64,000 bases of DNA. Origin: Peronospora farinosa (taxonomy: Eukaryota; Oomycota; Peronosporomycetes; Peronosporales; Peronosporaceae). The stretch lies in contig CANTFK010000661.1 in the NCBI GenBank assembly GCA_947646735.1, positions 372,001-436,000 of the forward strand, read 5' to 3'. The position numbers and the translations under genes are program-made. Shown piece by piece: positions 22,927-33,874 of the stretch (position 1 is its first letter; every line of letters starts with the position of its first letter). The notes under the pieces are model-generated. The model ran no database searches and was not told the origin of the DNA. It worked only from the letters and a program-made list of their open reading frames with translations.

Positions 22927-25361
22927 GTTTTGCTACAGTCTTGGTCCTTCCTTAGTCGATACAAATGAGATCAAGAAGCTTCTATTCTAAGAATGAGCAG
23001 AGTCCACCAATGATACGAAACGCACTTTAGTGAAGTGAGAGGAGTGTACCCATAGCCATGAATGTAACTACAGAGTAACCTGTATAAAAAACCACAAAGG
23101 AGCTATTTCCTTTTCTCATATATAAAACACCTCGACGTGCTAAAAAACTAATGGGCCGGTGTCTTATACGCCCAGCTCCTTTCCGTCCTACACCATCGTA
23201 TGGAATGACATGACAAACGCAACTTTCGACTGCGAGTTAAAGATACGGATGTCTTTCGAGTGGAGGCCATAGTTTATGCACTTGCTAACTTCCGGCATCA
23301 TTACGTAAGGTCTCGATAAGAATGGCGAAGCAATGATCATAACTTGCAGACTAAAATCTAGTAAAGTACTTTTGACCTAGAAGAGTGATCGTAATGACTG
23401 GCGCATTATCGTCAACATATCGGCAAGAACGTGGTGCGAACTTAGTAAGCCAGCGTTCTTTGCCAATGAGCAGTAAAATCGTTGGGATACCGGGAAAAAC
23501 GTGACGGTTGCACGGATGTTTTCACGCAACTAGTGATAAATGGAGGAATACTCGCCGTCTCAGCCTGAAACGGCAAAAACCACTCCCCTTCTAATATAAT
23601 CTTGGTCGCGTAGTGTCAGGTGGACCTATATCACTAATATCATTTTTTGCTCGTTCGTTACGAAGGGAGACCGCTCAATGTGTTATACTAGTTGTTTGTC
23701 TCCATTGTCAATGTAGATATCGTCGTATCAGATCGATCTAGAAAATATCCATCAGATCACTTGCTGATCATAAACCGATATACCGTTCTCGAAGACGTCA
23801 ATAAGACTGTCTATGTCTCAGCTGACAGCTTGTATTTCAAAGACTCATCTGCTGATGTTGCTCGACTGCGCTTGAAAATGAAGCTTACCAGAGAGCCTGC
23901 TCCCGACTCTGCCCTTGTAGCGGCAGCATTGCCATTGCACTGTAATGGGTCTACTGTGTAATGACGCCCAGTTGGTAAAGCATCGTACATGCATAAAAAG
24001 AGCACCACGAAGGCACAACGAAGAAACCACAAAGGCACCACGATTGCAGCAATGCCTTCAAGTGCTTCAATGATTATACGCAGCTTGACATTACTCATGT
24101 CATACCAGGCTCTACCAAAGGACTGAGCGCCAAAATTGGACATGATGAGCGCAAACATGGTCCTTCCGGCAGTACCGATGCAGCACGAGCGACTGGAGCG
24201 CACGGGTCGGTAAAGTCATTCACAACAGCAAAATAGTGCGACAGAAGAGGAGGAGAACTCGCGATCTGATCGGCGGCTGTCACTGAATACCAGCCGTGCT
24301 CGGCCTTCCATCCATCGCTCGTCAATTTTTCCGCCAATAGGCGCGTTTTTTTCTCGCAATTGTTACTGCAAGCTACAGAAAAGGTCCATTTATGCTATTT
24401 GATAAGTGCAAATATTCGAAGACTGTCGTCAGTCCGTGTCGCATATGTTTCGAGACCTGAGTTTGGAGTGTTGAAAAATATCGAGATGCTTGACGACGTT
24501 ACTGCCAGCGACTTGCCATCTGGCGTCGCTTCTTCAACATCTGTGCGGGCGCATTCGTTGCTTAGGTAAGTAGGTAGGCTCGGCTAAGATGACCACGAGC
24601 ATTCTCTACACTAGGTAGGCTTAGCGCTCAATCTGGACAGCGCAGCCTTGCAAATCATGTGAGCTTACTCCAATGGCAATCACAAACAAGTAACTCTTGT
24701 CAGTTCGGCGCAACTGGCGGTATGGTATCCTACCAGCCGCATTGTACTACCAAATGTTTGGGTGCTTCAGCCACTCTAAGGTTCATGTGGCAGACGTTTG
24801 TAAATGGGTTTGCCCTATCAATTACTCGTAAAAAAGAGACCGCGTCAGTGTGTTTGTCAGGAAATTAACAGTAACACGTGCTCGCAACATACTGAAACGA
24901 TGTTGGGTTGACTTAGACGTCCAGTGCTTTATAATGAAGTCTCTGGTTGTCCATATGCCGGTAAGAAATCGGCTGGTTAATCTACAGTTGCGTGTTCATA
25001 CCAAGGCCTGTTTATGGAGTAAGGGCTTTTGTGCCGCCATCTTGACAAGCTCAGCGGCGATGTGTGATCGTCGGAAGTCTTCTGGAAACTGTGCTCCGAC
25101 CCTCTGACTAGCCGATCAGTCACTCCAATCTCGCAACGACAGCTGCAAAATCTCAATGTCAAGTTGTATGGACCGCTTTCCATGGCTGTCTCTTGCCAGA
25201 TTACCTACTCTGTGTGTAGTTGTAAGGATCGGCTTTGTACAATGCTGAAAAATGTCTCTGTTTCCTCCCTTTCTCTATGGACCACTTCAGACACCCGCAT
25301 ACTCCAATCTGACGCCGCACGCGCACTCTCATAGTAAAACCAACTTGAAAGCTTGATCACT
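22927..25361. other. 2.4-kb gene-poor region with decayed coding-like fragments
   Basis: This is the longest stretch without a supported gene. Small open frames exist on the plus strand (23692-23961, 24360-24569, 24850-25107) and the minus strand (23811-24203, 24095-24337), but none has a recognisable motif or consistent splice structure. A short Cys-containing piece at about 24400-24460 (KCKYSKTVVSPCRICFE) could be a relic of a zinc-binding domain. I cannot name a parent gene. Confidence 0.4.
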
Positions 25362-26192
25362 ATGGCGTTTGCATCCTGTTCTGCAGTTGAAACCCTGCGG
25401 CCAATGAACCCCTTCCCCGTCTCGCCGCCTGTATCGACCCCACATCCTAAGAGACGATCTGGTACTCACACAAACTCGGTCCGAGATCGCACCGTTGTCG
25501 TCTTTGACTGGGACGATACGCTGTGCCCGAGCTCGTGGTTACACGCGCACGACCTGCTACCCAAGTACCGTGGTCACCAGATTTCTGTGACGCCTGATCA
25601 GCGTGAGGTGCTTAACCTCATTAGCGCGCACGTCGCGCGGCTTTTACAGAAAGCTGTGGCCTACGGTCCCGTGTTTGTCGTGACCGCCGCCGAGTACGGC
25701 TGGGTCGAAATGTCGTCCGCTTTGTACTTGCCGGACGTGCAGAGTGTGTTAGCACTTGCAGATGTACACATTGTATCAGCCCGGAGCTGGTACGAACAGA
25801 CGTTTGGACTTGACGGAGACTCGGCGACTTGGAAGCAGGAGGTCATGCAGCTTATTGCCCGCAAATGTTTTGCAGCCGCAGCTGCTGAGGAGACGAGTGT
25901 AAACGGTAATCGGTCATTTCGGCCAGCCAGTGCCCCACGGGACGCCTACTTTAACTTTCTCTCGGTCGGAGACTCGATGGCAGAACGGGATGCGTGCTTT
26001 GCCGCGGTAGAGAACGTGTGTCGTACGTTTGCCAAGACGCTCAAGTTTGTGGAACATCCAACTGCCGAGGAGGTACTGCAGCAGGTGGAACTTACACACG
26101 ACTCGTTCGAGCAAATGTGCAGCTGGGATAACAATCTGGATTTGCGGTTGTCCCGAGCACAGTTGGCAGAACTGCGCGGTTCGCGTCTTTAA
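25362..26192 (+). CDS. HAD-like protein with DWDDTLCPS motif
   Basis: A single exon of 276 residues from the ATG at 25362. After a Pro-rich N-terminus comes VVVFDWDDTLCPSSWL (about residues 48-63), motif I of the haloacid dehalogenase superfamily with the nucleophile and acid Asp pair (DxD), then VFVVTAAEYGW as a motif II candidate, and FLSVGDSMAERDA as a motif IV-like acidic stretch. Proteins of this type occur in protists and are usually uncharacterised. Phosphatase activity on an unknown substrate is an inference. An Ala/Glu-rich linker sits before the last motif. Confidence 0.7.
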   Translation: MAFASCSAVETLRPMNPFPVSPPVSTPHPKRRSGTHTNSVRDRTVVVFDWDDTLCPSSWLHAHDLLPKYRGHQISVTPDQREVLNLISAHVARLLQKAVAYGPVFVVTAAEYGWVEMSSALYLPDVQSVLALADVHIVSARSWYEQTFGLDGDSATWKQEVMQLIARKCFAAAAAEETSVNGNRSFRPASAPRDAYFNFLSVGDSMAERDACFAAVENVCRTFAKTLKFVEHPTAEEVLQQVELTHDSFEQMCSWDNNLDLRLSRAQLAELRGSRL

Positions 26193-26744
26193 ACGAGCGC
26201 TGGTCGGCATCCCGTCGGTTGTGAGCAAAGACACCCGTACAGTATGGCACGACCTAATGTTAGGAACTAGAAGATTTTAGACACCCAGAGCTTTGCGTAG
26301 GATGACATAACGCAAGCATTTTTATGATATCTTGGATGAATTACACACGTTACGATGGGTATCTTCGTTGCTTTGTGTGATGTACGATGGCTCCAATCTG
26401 GTAAATCTTAGCTGGTAAATGAAACTTTCTTCCAAGTCACGAGACAATACGTTCATCTAACGTGATTAAATTCACGTATTGTCTCGTAGAAGCTTAACAC
26501 CGGTCTGCTAAATGGTGGACAACTTTCATGATGTTTTGCACCTGTTTTTGCGCTTCATGTGGTTGTGACTTGAGTGCTAGCGATGGGCCCGTCAGAGCGA
26601 CAGCTTTTGAACACAAGTTGCTCGAGTGCACCTGCTGATACCTATACGTTGTTTGAAGGAAATATAGTCAACCTCACACATAGATATAAGCTGCGAAGTA
26701 CACACCAAAGCTATTCTTCGTTACTTCGATGATACCGTCTGCCA
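26193..26744. other. Intergenic, holds a nested hairpin
   Basis: Convergent region between the HAD-like gene and the sedolisin gene. The only distinct feature is the inverted repeat at 26439-26487. Confidence 0.5.
26439..26487. repeat. Perfect 14-bp inverted repeat with competing inner hairpin
   Basis: ACGAGACAATACGT at 26439-26452 and ACGTATTGTCTCGT at 26474-26487 are perfect complements separated by 21 bp. Inside, ACGTGA (26460-26465) pairs with TCACGT (26472-26477), overlapping the right arm, so the two stems compete. It sits between two convergent gene ends and could form an RNA structure in either 3' UTR, or be a small element's ends. Confidence 0.75.
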
Positions 26745-28989
26745 TTATTTCAGGTTGATCTCACTCAGCTCCACATCATCTTCACTATTATCAGCTTCCG
26801 AATTTAATTGCTCGATGCGAGATGCGGAAGAAGTTGTCGAAACAGAAGCGGCGTTTCCACTGATAACATCATCAAGTGGTGTATACTGGTTTCTCCACCG
26901 CTTTGCCAGTGCGACCACTACAACGATGCCGATTGTGACGTTTGCCGCTACGGCTGCTATCAGCAGCACCATCGTAAATGTACTCATTTCACCGACTCCA
27001 GTTGTTAAGCTTACCAAATTGTTGCTCACATCGCCCATGGCGGAGCGTTTCGAGTTGTCCAGCTGAGAAATATTGAAGTGATCTTCGAGGGTTTCAATGA
27101 ACGTGGAGATCACTGAAAAATTGGGCGTGCCGACTCCAGAGACTGCATCCCATCCAGCTGCAGCACTAAATGAATCTTCACACGGATCATGTTTACCACG
27201 CGGGGCCCCAATATTCCCTACGACCACATCGTGAAATGCGTCGGGCTGTGTCTCTGCAAGATAGTAGAGTAGGGGGTTAATGAATCCTAGCGGGCTTTTA
27301 CCGGCGTTTAACCGCATGTCGTTCCATAGCGTTACCATTGCGCCAAACACAGGCGTAGATGCTGATGTTCCAGACGCCGACAAGAGACGGTCATTTATAT
27401 ACACAATAAATTGTGAGCCCAGTACCGATACATCGGGATAGGCACGTCCACTGGCATTGAAGAATCCGGGGGTGGTCGGAATATCCCGAGTTCTCAAATA
27501 TCTTTCAACCGCTGTGACCTGGTATTCCGGCATCGAGTAAATGTTAGAGAACCCACCACCAGTTGTAATGATTCCACCGTTCTCGACACTGCAAGCCACT
27601 TCCTCCTTCGTACGGAAGAATGGCTTTGCCACTTGCTGCGCGTTGCTTAAAAACATTGTGGCACCCACCGTGGTGATGTATGGACTCGAGGACGGCCACT
27701 GCGGACCACTTTGCAAACACGTGTCCTCGAAGGGTATCTTTTCAAATTCAGTGCGCAAGCCAGTCACACCGTCATCGCCACCGGCAATGACCACTGTCAT
27801 TCCACGCAGTCCCATTTTAATAAGAAGAGTGTCCAAGGTACGTGCGTAGCCCGCCGAGACATCAAAAATGTGTTCTTCGTCATCTGAATAGCTAATGGAG
27901 ATAACGAGTGGAGGGTTTTCCAGTGCTAGCACGTCTTCAGCAAACTCAACAAACGGTTCATCTTCCGATGAGTACGGATTGCTTCCGTTCATAGTCCAAA
28001 CAAATGTCGTGGCGTTACGACCAACACCTGTGACATATTGCGTGTCCAGCGATGCCTCCGTGGTGGCCCATTGATGGGGGTCCACTCGATCACCTTTCTC
28101 GATAATATGTGGTGGGCTATCTCCTGGTAAAAACCGAGTAAAAAAGACATCCAAGTCGGACGATTTGTACGACTCGTTAAAGAAGGATGTCACGCACTGC
28201 GTGTTGGCTGGATTTGTCACCACGAGGTCAGCAGGGATACCGTATGTTTGGCGAATCATTTCCAGCGTAGTACCTGGACTGCCTATCTTATCTTCTACTT
28301 GCGAAGTTGCAGCTCCAAGCGCTCGCAGTCCCAGCGGGTGCGTATTCGTGCTCAAAAACGACACAACATCCTTTAGATGTTCCGGCACTGATACATCAGT
28401 CGACGCTCGAATCAATTTCCGCCGACTTGACGATGCTACACTCTCTGTCTTTTTCACATCGTAATTGTAAAGCTCCGTTTCTAGCATTCTTTCAATGTGT
28501 TTCACCTGTATCTGGACCTTGAACAAATTTGACGTGGCCGAAAAGGTCCCCATGCTATTTTCGTATGAGAAATTTGAGACCCAAGTGCGCACCGCCTCAA
28601 GCGCACCATCACATGGTCGCGAGAGGTGATTTACTTGTTCTTGGGCGAGATATTGACCGTACTGCGTATGGCTACAATTGAAAAAAGAACAAGCACGAAT
28701 TCCAATGTCAGACTATTGTTTTTACCGCTTACAACAGCTTAGAAATGATTCATCATAGTAATTGCAATACACACGATGGATTAGAGACAAGGTAAAGCTC
28801 TCGTTCAAGTGTATTAAAGTCGTTGGGGACTAGTCCAATGACTAGCGGCACAATTTGCTCGGGATCAGCGCGACTCTGGCGAACATAGCGGTCGCTCGAG
28901 AAAGCGCTAAAGCGTGACAGTGCAGCAGTAGTGAAGGAAGAAACAGACCATAGCGTTGTCGTGAGCGAGAGCAGCCATAATTCTTTCAT
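26745..28989 (-). CDS. Sedolisin-family (S53) serine-carboxyl peptidase, TPP1-like, with C-terminal membrane anchor
   Basis: Two exons (28775-28989 and 26745-28671; intron 28672-28774) give 713 residues. The N-terminus is a signal peptide (KELWLLSLTTTLWSVSSF), then a propeptide typical of S53. The catalytic residues are all visible: Glu and Asp in TEASLDTQY, Asp in GGDDGV and Ser in SGTSASTP. A calcium-site-like region around GWDAVSGVGTPNF follows. After the peptidase comes a hydrophobic helix (STFTMVLLIAAVAANVTIGI onward) and an acidic Ser-rich tail of about 50 residues. Human TPP1 is lysosomal and removes N-terminal tripeptides; here the tail anchor suggests a membrane-bound form in the endolysosomal system or at the cell surface. 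Confidence 0.88.
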
Positions 28990-29104
28990 GTCGTCTACTC
29001 TCCACGAATTTTACTAAGTACAAGAAAACTACTACTTCTGGCAATATTATTTTGATTGAAAATGTGAGCAGAGTGTAAAAAATAATGGGAGTAAACTAAA
29101 TTGC

Positions 29105-29160
29105 TAGATTTAGATATGACTTAATCTAGTCATGTAGATTTAGAAACGTAGATTTAGAAA
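29105..29160 (+). repeat. Three copies of TAGATTTAGA in a promoter
   Basis: The 10-mer occurs at 29105-29114, 29135-29144 and 29149-29158; the last two are part of a 14-bp tandem duplication (GTAGATTTAGAAAY). They sit immediately before the start of the D-cysteine desulfhydrase-like gene in the 186-bp divergent promoter shared with the sedolisin gene. Confidence 0.7.
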
Positions 29161-29175
29161 TGGTAGCATTTTGCT

Positions 29176-30622
29176 ATGCTCAAGTCTGTCCCGTTCGTAT
29201 TGCCCGTATGGGCATCGGCACTGCGTCAGCCGCCGGTGCAAAAGCTGTGCTTGGGTCATTTTCCAACCCCGATTCATTCTTTTTCACCACCAGGTCTCCC
29301 CAAGGATGTGCGTATGTTCATCAAGCGCGACGATTTCAGTGGAATGGAGACGTCTGGAAACAAGATCCGCAAGCTCGAGTTTATTATGGCTGATGCTTTA
29401 GCACAGAAGGCTGACTGTATCGTCACGAGTGGTGGTGTTCAGAGCAATCACTGTAGAGCTACAGCTGCTGTCGCTAGGATGCTTGAGCTGGACTCGTATT
29501 TACTATTGCGCACGAATAAGCCAGACGAGGACCCAGGACTGATTGGGAACGTGCTGTTTGACCGGTAAATAGTCTTTAAGACAGTGATGGGAAGGGATAA
29601 AAGGCTCATGTGTTTCGTGGTAGAATGTTGGATGCCAACCTTATACAAATGTCTCGTCAAGAATACGGTAAATATGGCAGTGAAGCGATGATCAAGGTGC
29701 GATACGGTCTACAGATGTGTTGCCGGGTTTACTTATCGAGAAAAAGCCTAAGCGGGATATTCTGCGCTTTGTAGCGCACTTGTGATCGTTTGAGGGAGGA
29801 AGGTCGTCGTCCTTATGGTATCCCAGTTGGTGGAAGCAATGGTCTGGGCACGTGGGGATACGTTCATGCCATGAACGAGATAAACAAACAACTGAAGGTC
29901 TGCGTAGAAGAAGTGGCAGCTTTTAGAGTGGCCAGGAACTAATGTTTGTTTGTGACTAGGAGCACGAGTTACCGATCACAGACATTGCTTTTGCTTGTGG
30001 AAGCGGAGGAACTGCTGCTGGAATTGGTGTCGGATCGTATCTCTATGCCAAAGCTCATCCAGACGCAGCTCTGAACTTCGATGACAAAATTCCCGGTACG
30101 ATGTGCTTCTTCGACGTATGTACCCACTCTAACTTCTTATACACGTTATGTCAATGCAGCGCACGCATATATCGTGTGTGATAATGACGAGTACTTCCAC
30201 GACCACATCGACGGTCAAATCCTTCCCGCGATGGGGGCACCATCCAAGATCTCGTCACGCCAGTTTCTTCAGATTACCAACGCCCAAGGCACGGGCTACG
30301 CTCGTAGCACCAAGAAGGAGCTCGAGTTCATCTACAGCGTGAGTCGCAAAACCGGGGTGCTGGTGGATCCTGTCTACTCGGGCAAGGCGCTTTTCCATCT
30401 CATTGAAGAGCTGAACAAGTCACCAGAGGTAAGACAACTTTAGGGAATGTGGGTGAATGTGGTTCTGTGACTAATTGCCATTGCCGTTCTTACCTGTAGA
30501 AATTTGTGGGGAAGACCATCTTGTTCGTGCACACGGGCGGTCAATTCGGTATGTATGACAAGGTGGACAGTCTCAAGGATATCATCCATCACGACAAAGT
30601 ATCTCGATTTGTGATGGAGTAG
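29176..30622 (+). CDS. dcyD: D-cysteine desulfhydrase / ACC deaminase family PLP enzyme
   Basis: Six exons (29176-29564, 29624-29696, 29775-29897, 29960-30095, 30160-30428, 30500-30622) give 370 residues. Diagnostic motifs: IKRDDFSGMETSGNKIRKLEF with the PLP-binding Lys in SGNKIRK, TSGGVQSNHCRATAA, GRRPYGIPVGGSN, FACGSGGTAAG for phosphate binding, and VDPVYSGKAL plus LFVHTGGQFG near the end. The family cleaves D-cysteine to pyruvate, sulfide and ammonia, or deaminates ACC; motifs alone do not separate these. The family is common in bacteria and plants and sporadic elsewhere, so ancient transfer is plausible. The five introns show it is fully adapted to this genome. Confidence 0.85.
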
Positions 30623-31033
30623 GTGGCAAAAGCTTCAAATCTCCTCTGAGAGACACATGCCTAACTTCTTCATAGTAATGAAGTCCCAATCAATATTTTC
30701 ATTGATCTGTTAAAATATCCTAGCTTAAGACCAGAACACACTCATGGATCGTTGATAAAAATGCACAGAGACCGACCTGGTGCTAATTACACCAACGCAA
30801 TACCCAATTATCCAGCACTGACTGACTGCTTGACGTCCTATCACCGGATTACGATTTTAAACTCATCCCTTCTCGTATAATAATCTTCCTTACAAACATC
30901 AAGTGGTTTAGTGTTGAAGTGCCGACATGTACGTCTTTTCTTTGTATTCTGTACGGATTATATCCTACTTGCAGTGATGTATACGTATACACAATAGTGA
31001 TATTCCTATTTAACAAGACTCTCGTCTCAGGAC
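30623..31033. other. Intergenic, nothing recognisable
   Basis: About 410 bp between two same-strand genes; no coding-like segment or repeat stands out apart from the initiator listed next. Confidence 0.5.
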
Positions 31034-31049
31034 GCTCATTTTCCAATTC
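31034..31049 (+). promoter_or_regulatory. Oomycete initiator element
   Basis: GCTCATTTTCCAATTC agrees at 15 of 16 positions with the published oomycete initiator consensus GCTCATTYYNCAWTTT. It ends 6 bp before the FOXRED1 start codon, implying transcription starts here and a very short 5' UTR. Confidence 0.8.
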
Positions 31050-31055
31050 ACCACA

Positions 31056-32564
31056 ATGTTCGCAGCCAAAACGTGTGTCGAGATTCTTTTGTCTCCTCGG
31101 ATTTGATTGTGCCTTTAATTCTGACGAACTGTTGTGCCCTTTTCCATTCGTGACAGGCTACAGACTGCTGGACTGACGCGTACGCTGACGAACGGCCTAC
31201 GCTTTGCAAGCTCCGTTTCAATCGACACAGCACCGTATTACGATGTGGTGGTGGCTGGTGGAAGCGTCATGGGGTTTTCAACGGCTTACCACCTCGCCGT
31301 TGAAGCTCCCAACTTGAAAATTGCTGTAGTGGAGAAGGACCCTTGCGTACGTCGGTGTCGACCCCTCTATGCTGCTTGGATCTAAAAGAGGCAACTAAGT
31401 TTTAACTGTGTATGGTTGTTTTTTGGTGATTTACAGTACAAGTACGCGTCTGCTATTCTCTCGGCGGGCGGCATTCGTCATCAGTTCTCAGAGACGGAGA
31501 ACATTGAGATGAGTCTCTACGGCACAGAATTCCTCCGCAACATCGGCACGAACATGAAGGTGAACGGACATGACGCTCCAGATGTGCAGTTCGTGGAAGG
31601 TGGATACATGTTCCTGGCAAGCGAGGAAGGTGCGGATATCCTGAAAAAGAACTACATTACACAAAAAGCCACGGGCGCTGACGTGCAGCTGTTGGACCCA
31701 GTGGCACTGAAAAAGCGCTTCCCGTGGATCAACGCAGAAGGTGTCGAGCAAGCCATCCTGGGTATGAAGGACCAGGGATGGTTCGATCCCTGGGCATTCC
31801 TCAATGCAATGAAGCGAAAGAGTGTGTCTCTGGGTGTGGACGTACTGGAAGGCGAGGTCAAGCACTTCGATCTTGGCGGACAGAACCAGATTGAAAAGGT
31901 GCACATTGAAGCCAAAAACTCGCCTGAATGTGAAGACATGCGTTTTCATTCGGTTCGTGCTGGTGTCGTGGTGAATGCTGCGGGATGTTGGTCGAGCAAG
32001 TTGCTAGAGGCTTGCGGTGTCTTTGACTATCCGATAAAGCCTCGCAAGCGCTCCGTGTTTGCTTTCCACTGCGACACGGAAGAAGTCTGGAAGGGCGATG
32101 CTGCCACTCCGCTCGTGGTGGATACCAACGGAGTCTACTTCCGACGTGAAGGTTCAGGTGGTCGCTTTATCTGTGGCTGGTCACCTGAACCCGAGAATGA
32201 CTACGACGGACAGTCTACGGATGAGCTAGACTTCCCGGACCATGAGCATTTCGAGGAGCAGGTTTGGCCGACTATTGCACACCGCGTCAAGCACTTTGAA
32301 GCTATCAAGGTCTCGGGTGCATGGGCCGGTTTCTATGACTACAATACCCTCGACCAAAATGCGATCATCGATCTGCACCCTGACGTCCCTAACATGTACC
32401 TCATCAACGGATTTAGTGGCCACGGTCTGCAGCAGTCCCCTGCTGCTGGTCGTGCGATTTCAGAGCTGGTTCTCCACGGAGTTTTTCAGACGATCGATTG
32501 CTCGCGCTTCAGCTTTAGTCGTGTACGTGCCAACAAGCCATTCCTAGAGCAGGGAATCGTGTAG
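31056..32564 (+). CDS. FOXRED1: FOXRED1-like mitochondrial FAD-dependent oxidoreductase
   Basis: Three exons (31056-31072, 31157-31346, 31437-32564) give 444 residues. The first exon codes for only five full residues; splicing yields MFAAKTLQTAGLTRTLTNGL, a basic mitochondrial presequence. Then YYDVVVAGGSVMGFSTAYHL (FAD-binding Rossmann motif), LSAGGIRHQFSETENI and a C-terminal INGFSGHGLQQSPAAGRA, matching FOXRED1 and the DAO superfamily. In humans FOXRED1 supports assembly of respiratory complex I. The enzymatic substrate is unknown. The placement of the initiator supports the start chosen. Confidence 0.88.
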
Positions 32565-32647
32565 ATGAATGCTATAGCAACAACCACGACGTTTTCCCTT
32601 TTGCAATCTTTTGCAGTACTACATATAGTCGCATAAAGTCTATGTTT

Positions 32648-33874
32648 CTAATGGCGATAAATGCATAATGATGTTTTTGCTTTGCGAGCGTCCTGTGGCA
32701 ATGACCAGGCAATACTCTGAGCAGATTCACTGAGCTCTTGCGCCTCTGTTAGGCGGTTGTTCACCGAATCAATAACCCTCTTGTACCCTGATATCTCTTT
32801 TCTTCGTAGCATTGCTAGCTCTTCAGCGTAGCGCTTATCATCGCGAAGTTTCTGAGTGCATTTAATGAGCTGTACTTCGCGTTCTCGATCCAGTTGCTTA
32901 AACTGAGCTGCCAATGTTGTATGTTTCCCAAGCAGGTCGGTGAACTCGGTTTTGAGGGCCAATAGCTCTTCATTTTTTCTGTCCAATGCTTCCTCGGCTT
33001 TGTGAGCTGCTAGCACTGCCACGTCTCGCTCCTTCACAGCTGCCTCTTCTTGTTGTGCGTGCGATTTACACTTACTCTTCAAACTCTGTAGCACTAGCGC
33101 GGTTTGATGCCGCTCATTCCCCCAACTTGTCTCCTTCGGCCGGTCAAGCTCCTGTTGTTCCGGAGAACGCGATCTCGTTGCAGCGGAGAGCTGTTCCTGC
33201 AACGCAGTCTTCTCCTTCCACGTCGCTCGCAGCTCTTTCTCTAGCTTAGCAATCTTCTCGTGACATTCTGCTACTGTAACCTCTGCACCTGATGACAACT
33301 GTTGAGCACTTAGCAGCTTCTGTTCGAGTGCTTCCATCTTCACCTCGTGTTCTCGTGCAATTTGATGATATAGCTCGCGCAAACGTTTCGCACCACTCTC
33401 TGTTCGTCGCACAATCTGATCCTTGTCAAATTTGAGTCTCTGAATCTCGTTCACAGCTAGTTCTGCTTTGGCAATTGCAGCCTCCTTCATCTCTAGCTCT
33501 TTCTTCCATTTTGTCTCCATTGTCTTAAGTTCCGCTGCCAGCGTCGTGTTCTTTTGTGTAGCCGCATTCCTGCCCAGTACCGTCATTCTGTGCATTGCTA
33601 CCTCGTCCTCCAACTCCTTCTCTAGAGCCATTTGCTTGTTGCGAGTCTGTTGGTCTGCATGGGCGCTGCGTTGCTGAACGTTCTGCAGTTCCAGTTCACG
33701 CAATTGTGCCTCGTTTTCCAGTGTAGTTCGCGCGGCTCGTTCCTGTGCTAGGCGATGCATCAGCTCGTCGACTTCAACACGAAGGGCAGTGCATTCATCT
33801 TGCAGTCTTTGTGTTGATCCTGATAAGTTCCTAGAAGGTGGATAAGGTGATAAAGATGACGTCGAACTGGCCAT
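32648..33874 (-). CDS. Uncharacterised coiled-coil protein
   Basis: A single exon of 408 residues from the ATG at 33874. After a Ser/Pro-rich N-terminus (MASSTSSLSPYPPSR) nearly the whole protein is Glu/Lys/Leu/Gln-rich heptad sequence (for example LQDECTALRVEVDELMHRL), with short breaks near the RSRSPEQQ segment and the final 30 residues. No catalytic domain. Candidates would be centrosomal, flagellar or Golgi scaffold proteins, but I recognise no specific family. It is intact, unlike the pseudogene at 18.7-22 kb. Its start codon lies only 45 bp from the divergent RWDD2 start. Confidence 0.75.
   Translation of the reverse strand: MASSTSSLSPYPPSRNLSGSTQRLQDECTALRVEVDELMHRLAQERAARTTLENEAQLRELELQNVQQRSAHADQQTRNKQMALEKELEDEVAMHRMTVLGRNAATQKNTTLAAELKTMETKWKKELEMKEAAIAKAELAVNEIQRLKFDKDQIVRRTESGAKRLRELYHQIAREHEVKMEALEQKLLSAQQLSSGAEVTVAECHEKIAKLEKELRATWKEKTALQEQLSAATRSRSPEQQELDRPKETSWGNERHQTALVLQSLKSKCKSHAQQEEAAVKERDVAVLAAHKAEEALDRKNEELLALKTEFTDLLGKHTTLAAQFKQLDREREVQLIKCTQKLRDDKRYAEELAMLRRKEISGYKRVIDSVNNRLTEAQELSESAQSIAWSLPQDARKAKTSLCIYRH

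Noticed and set aside
23811..24203. Minus-strand 130-codon frame with a hydrophobic segment
   Set aside because: Overlaps other equally good frames on both strands, no motif, no splice context; kept only as part of the decayed region.
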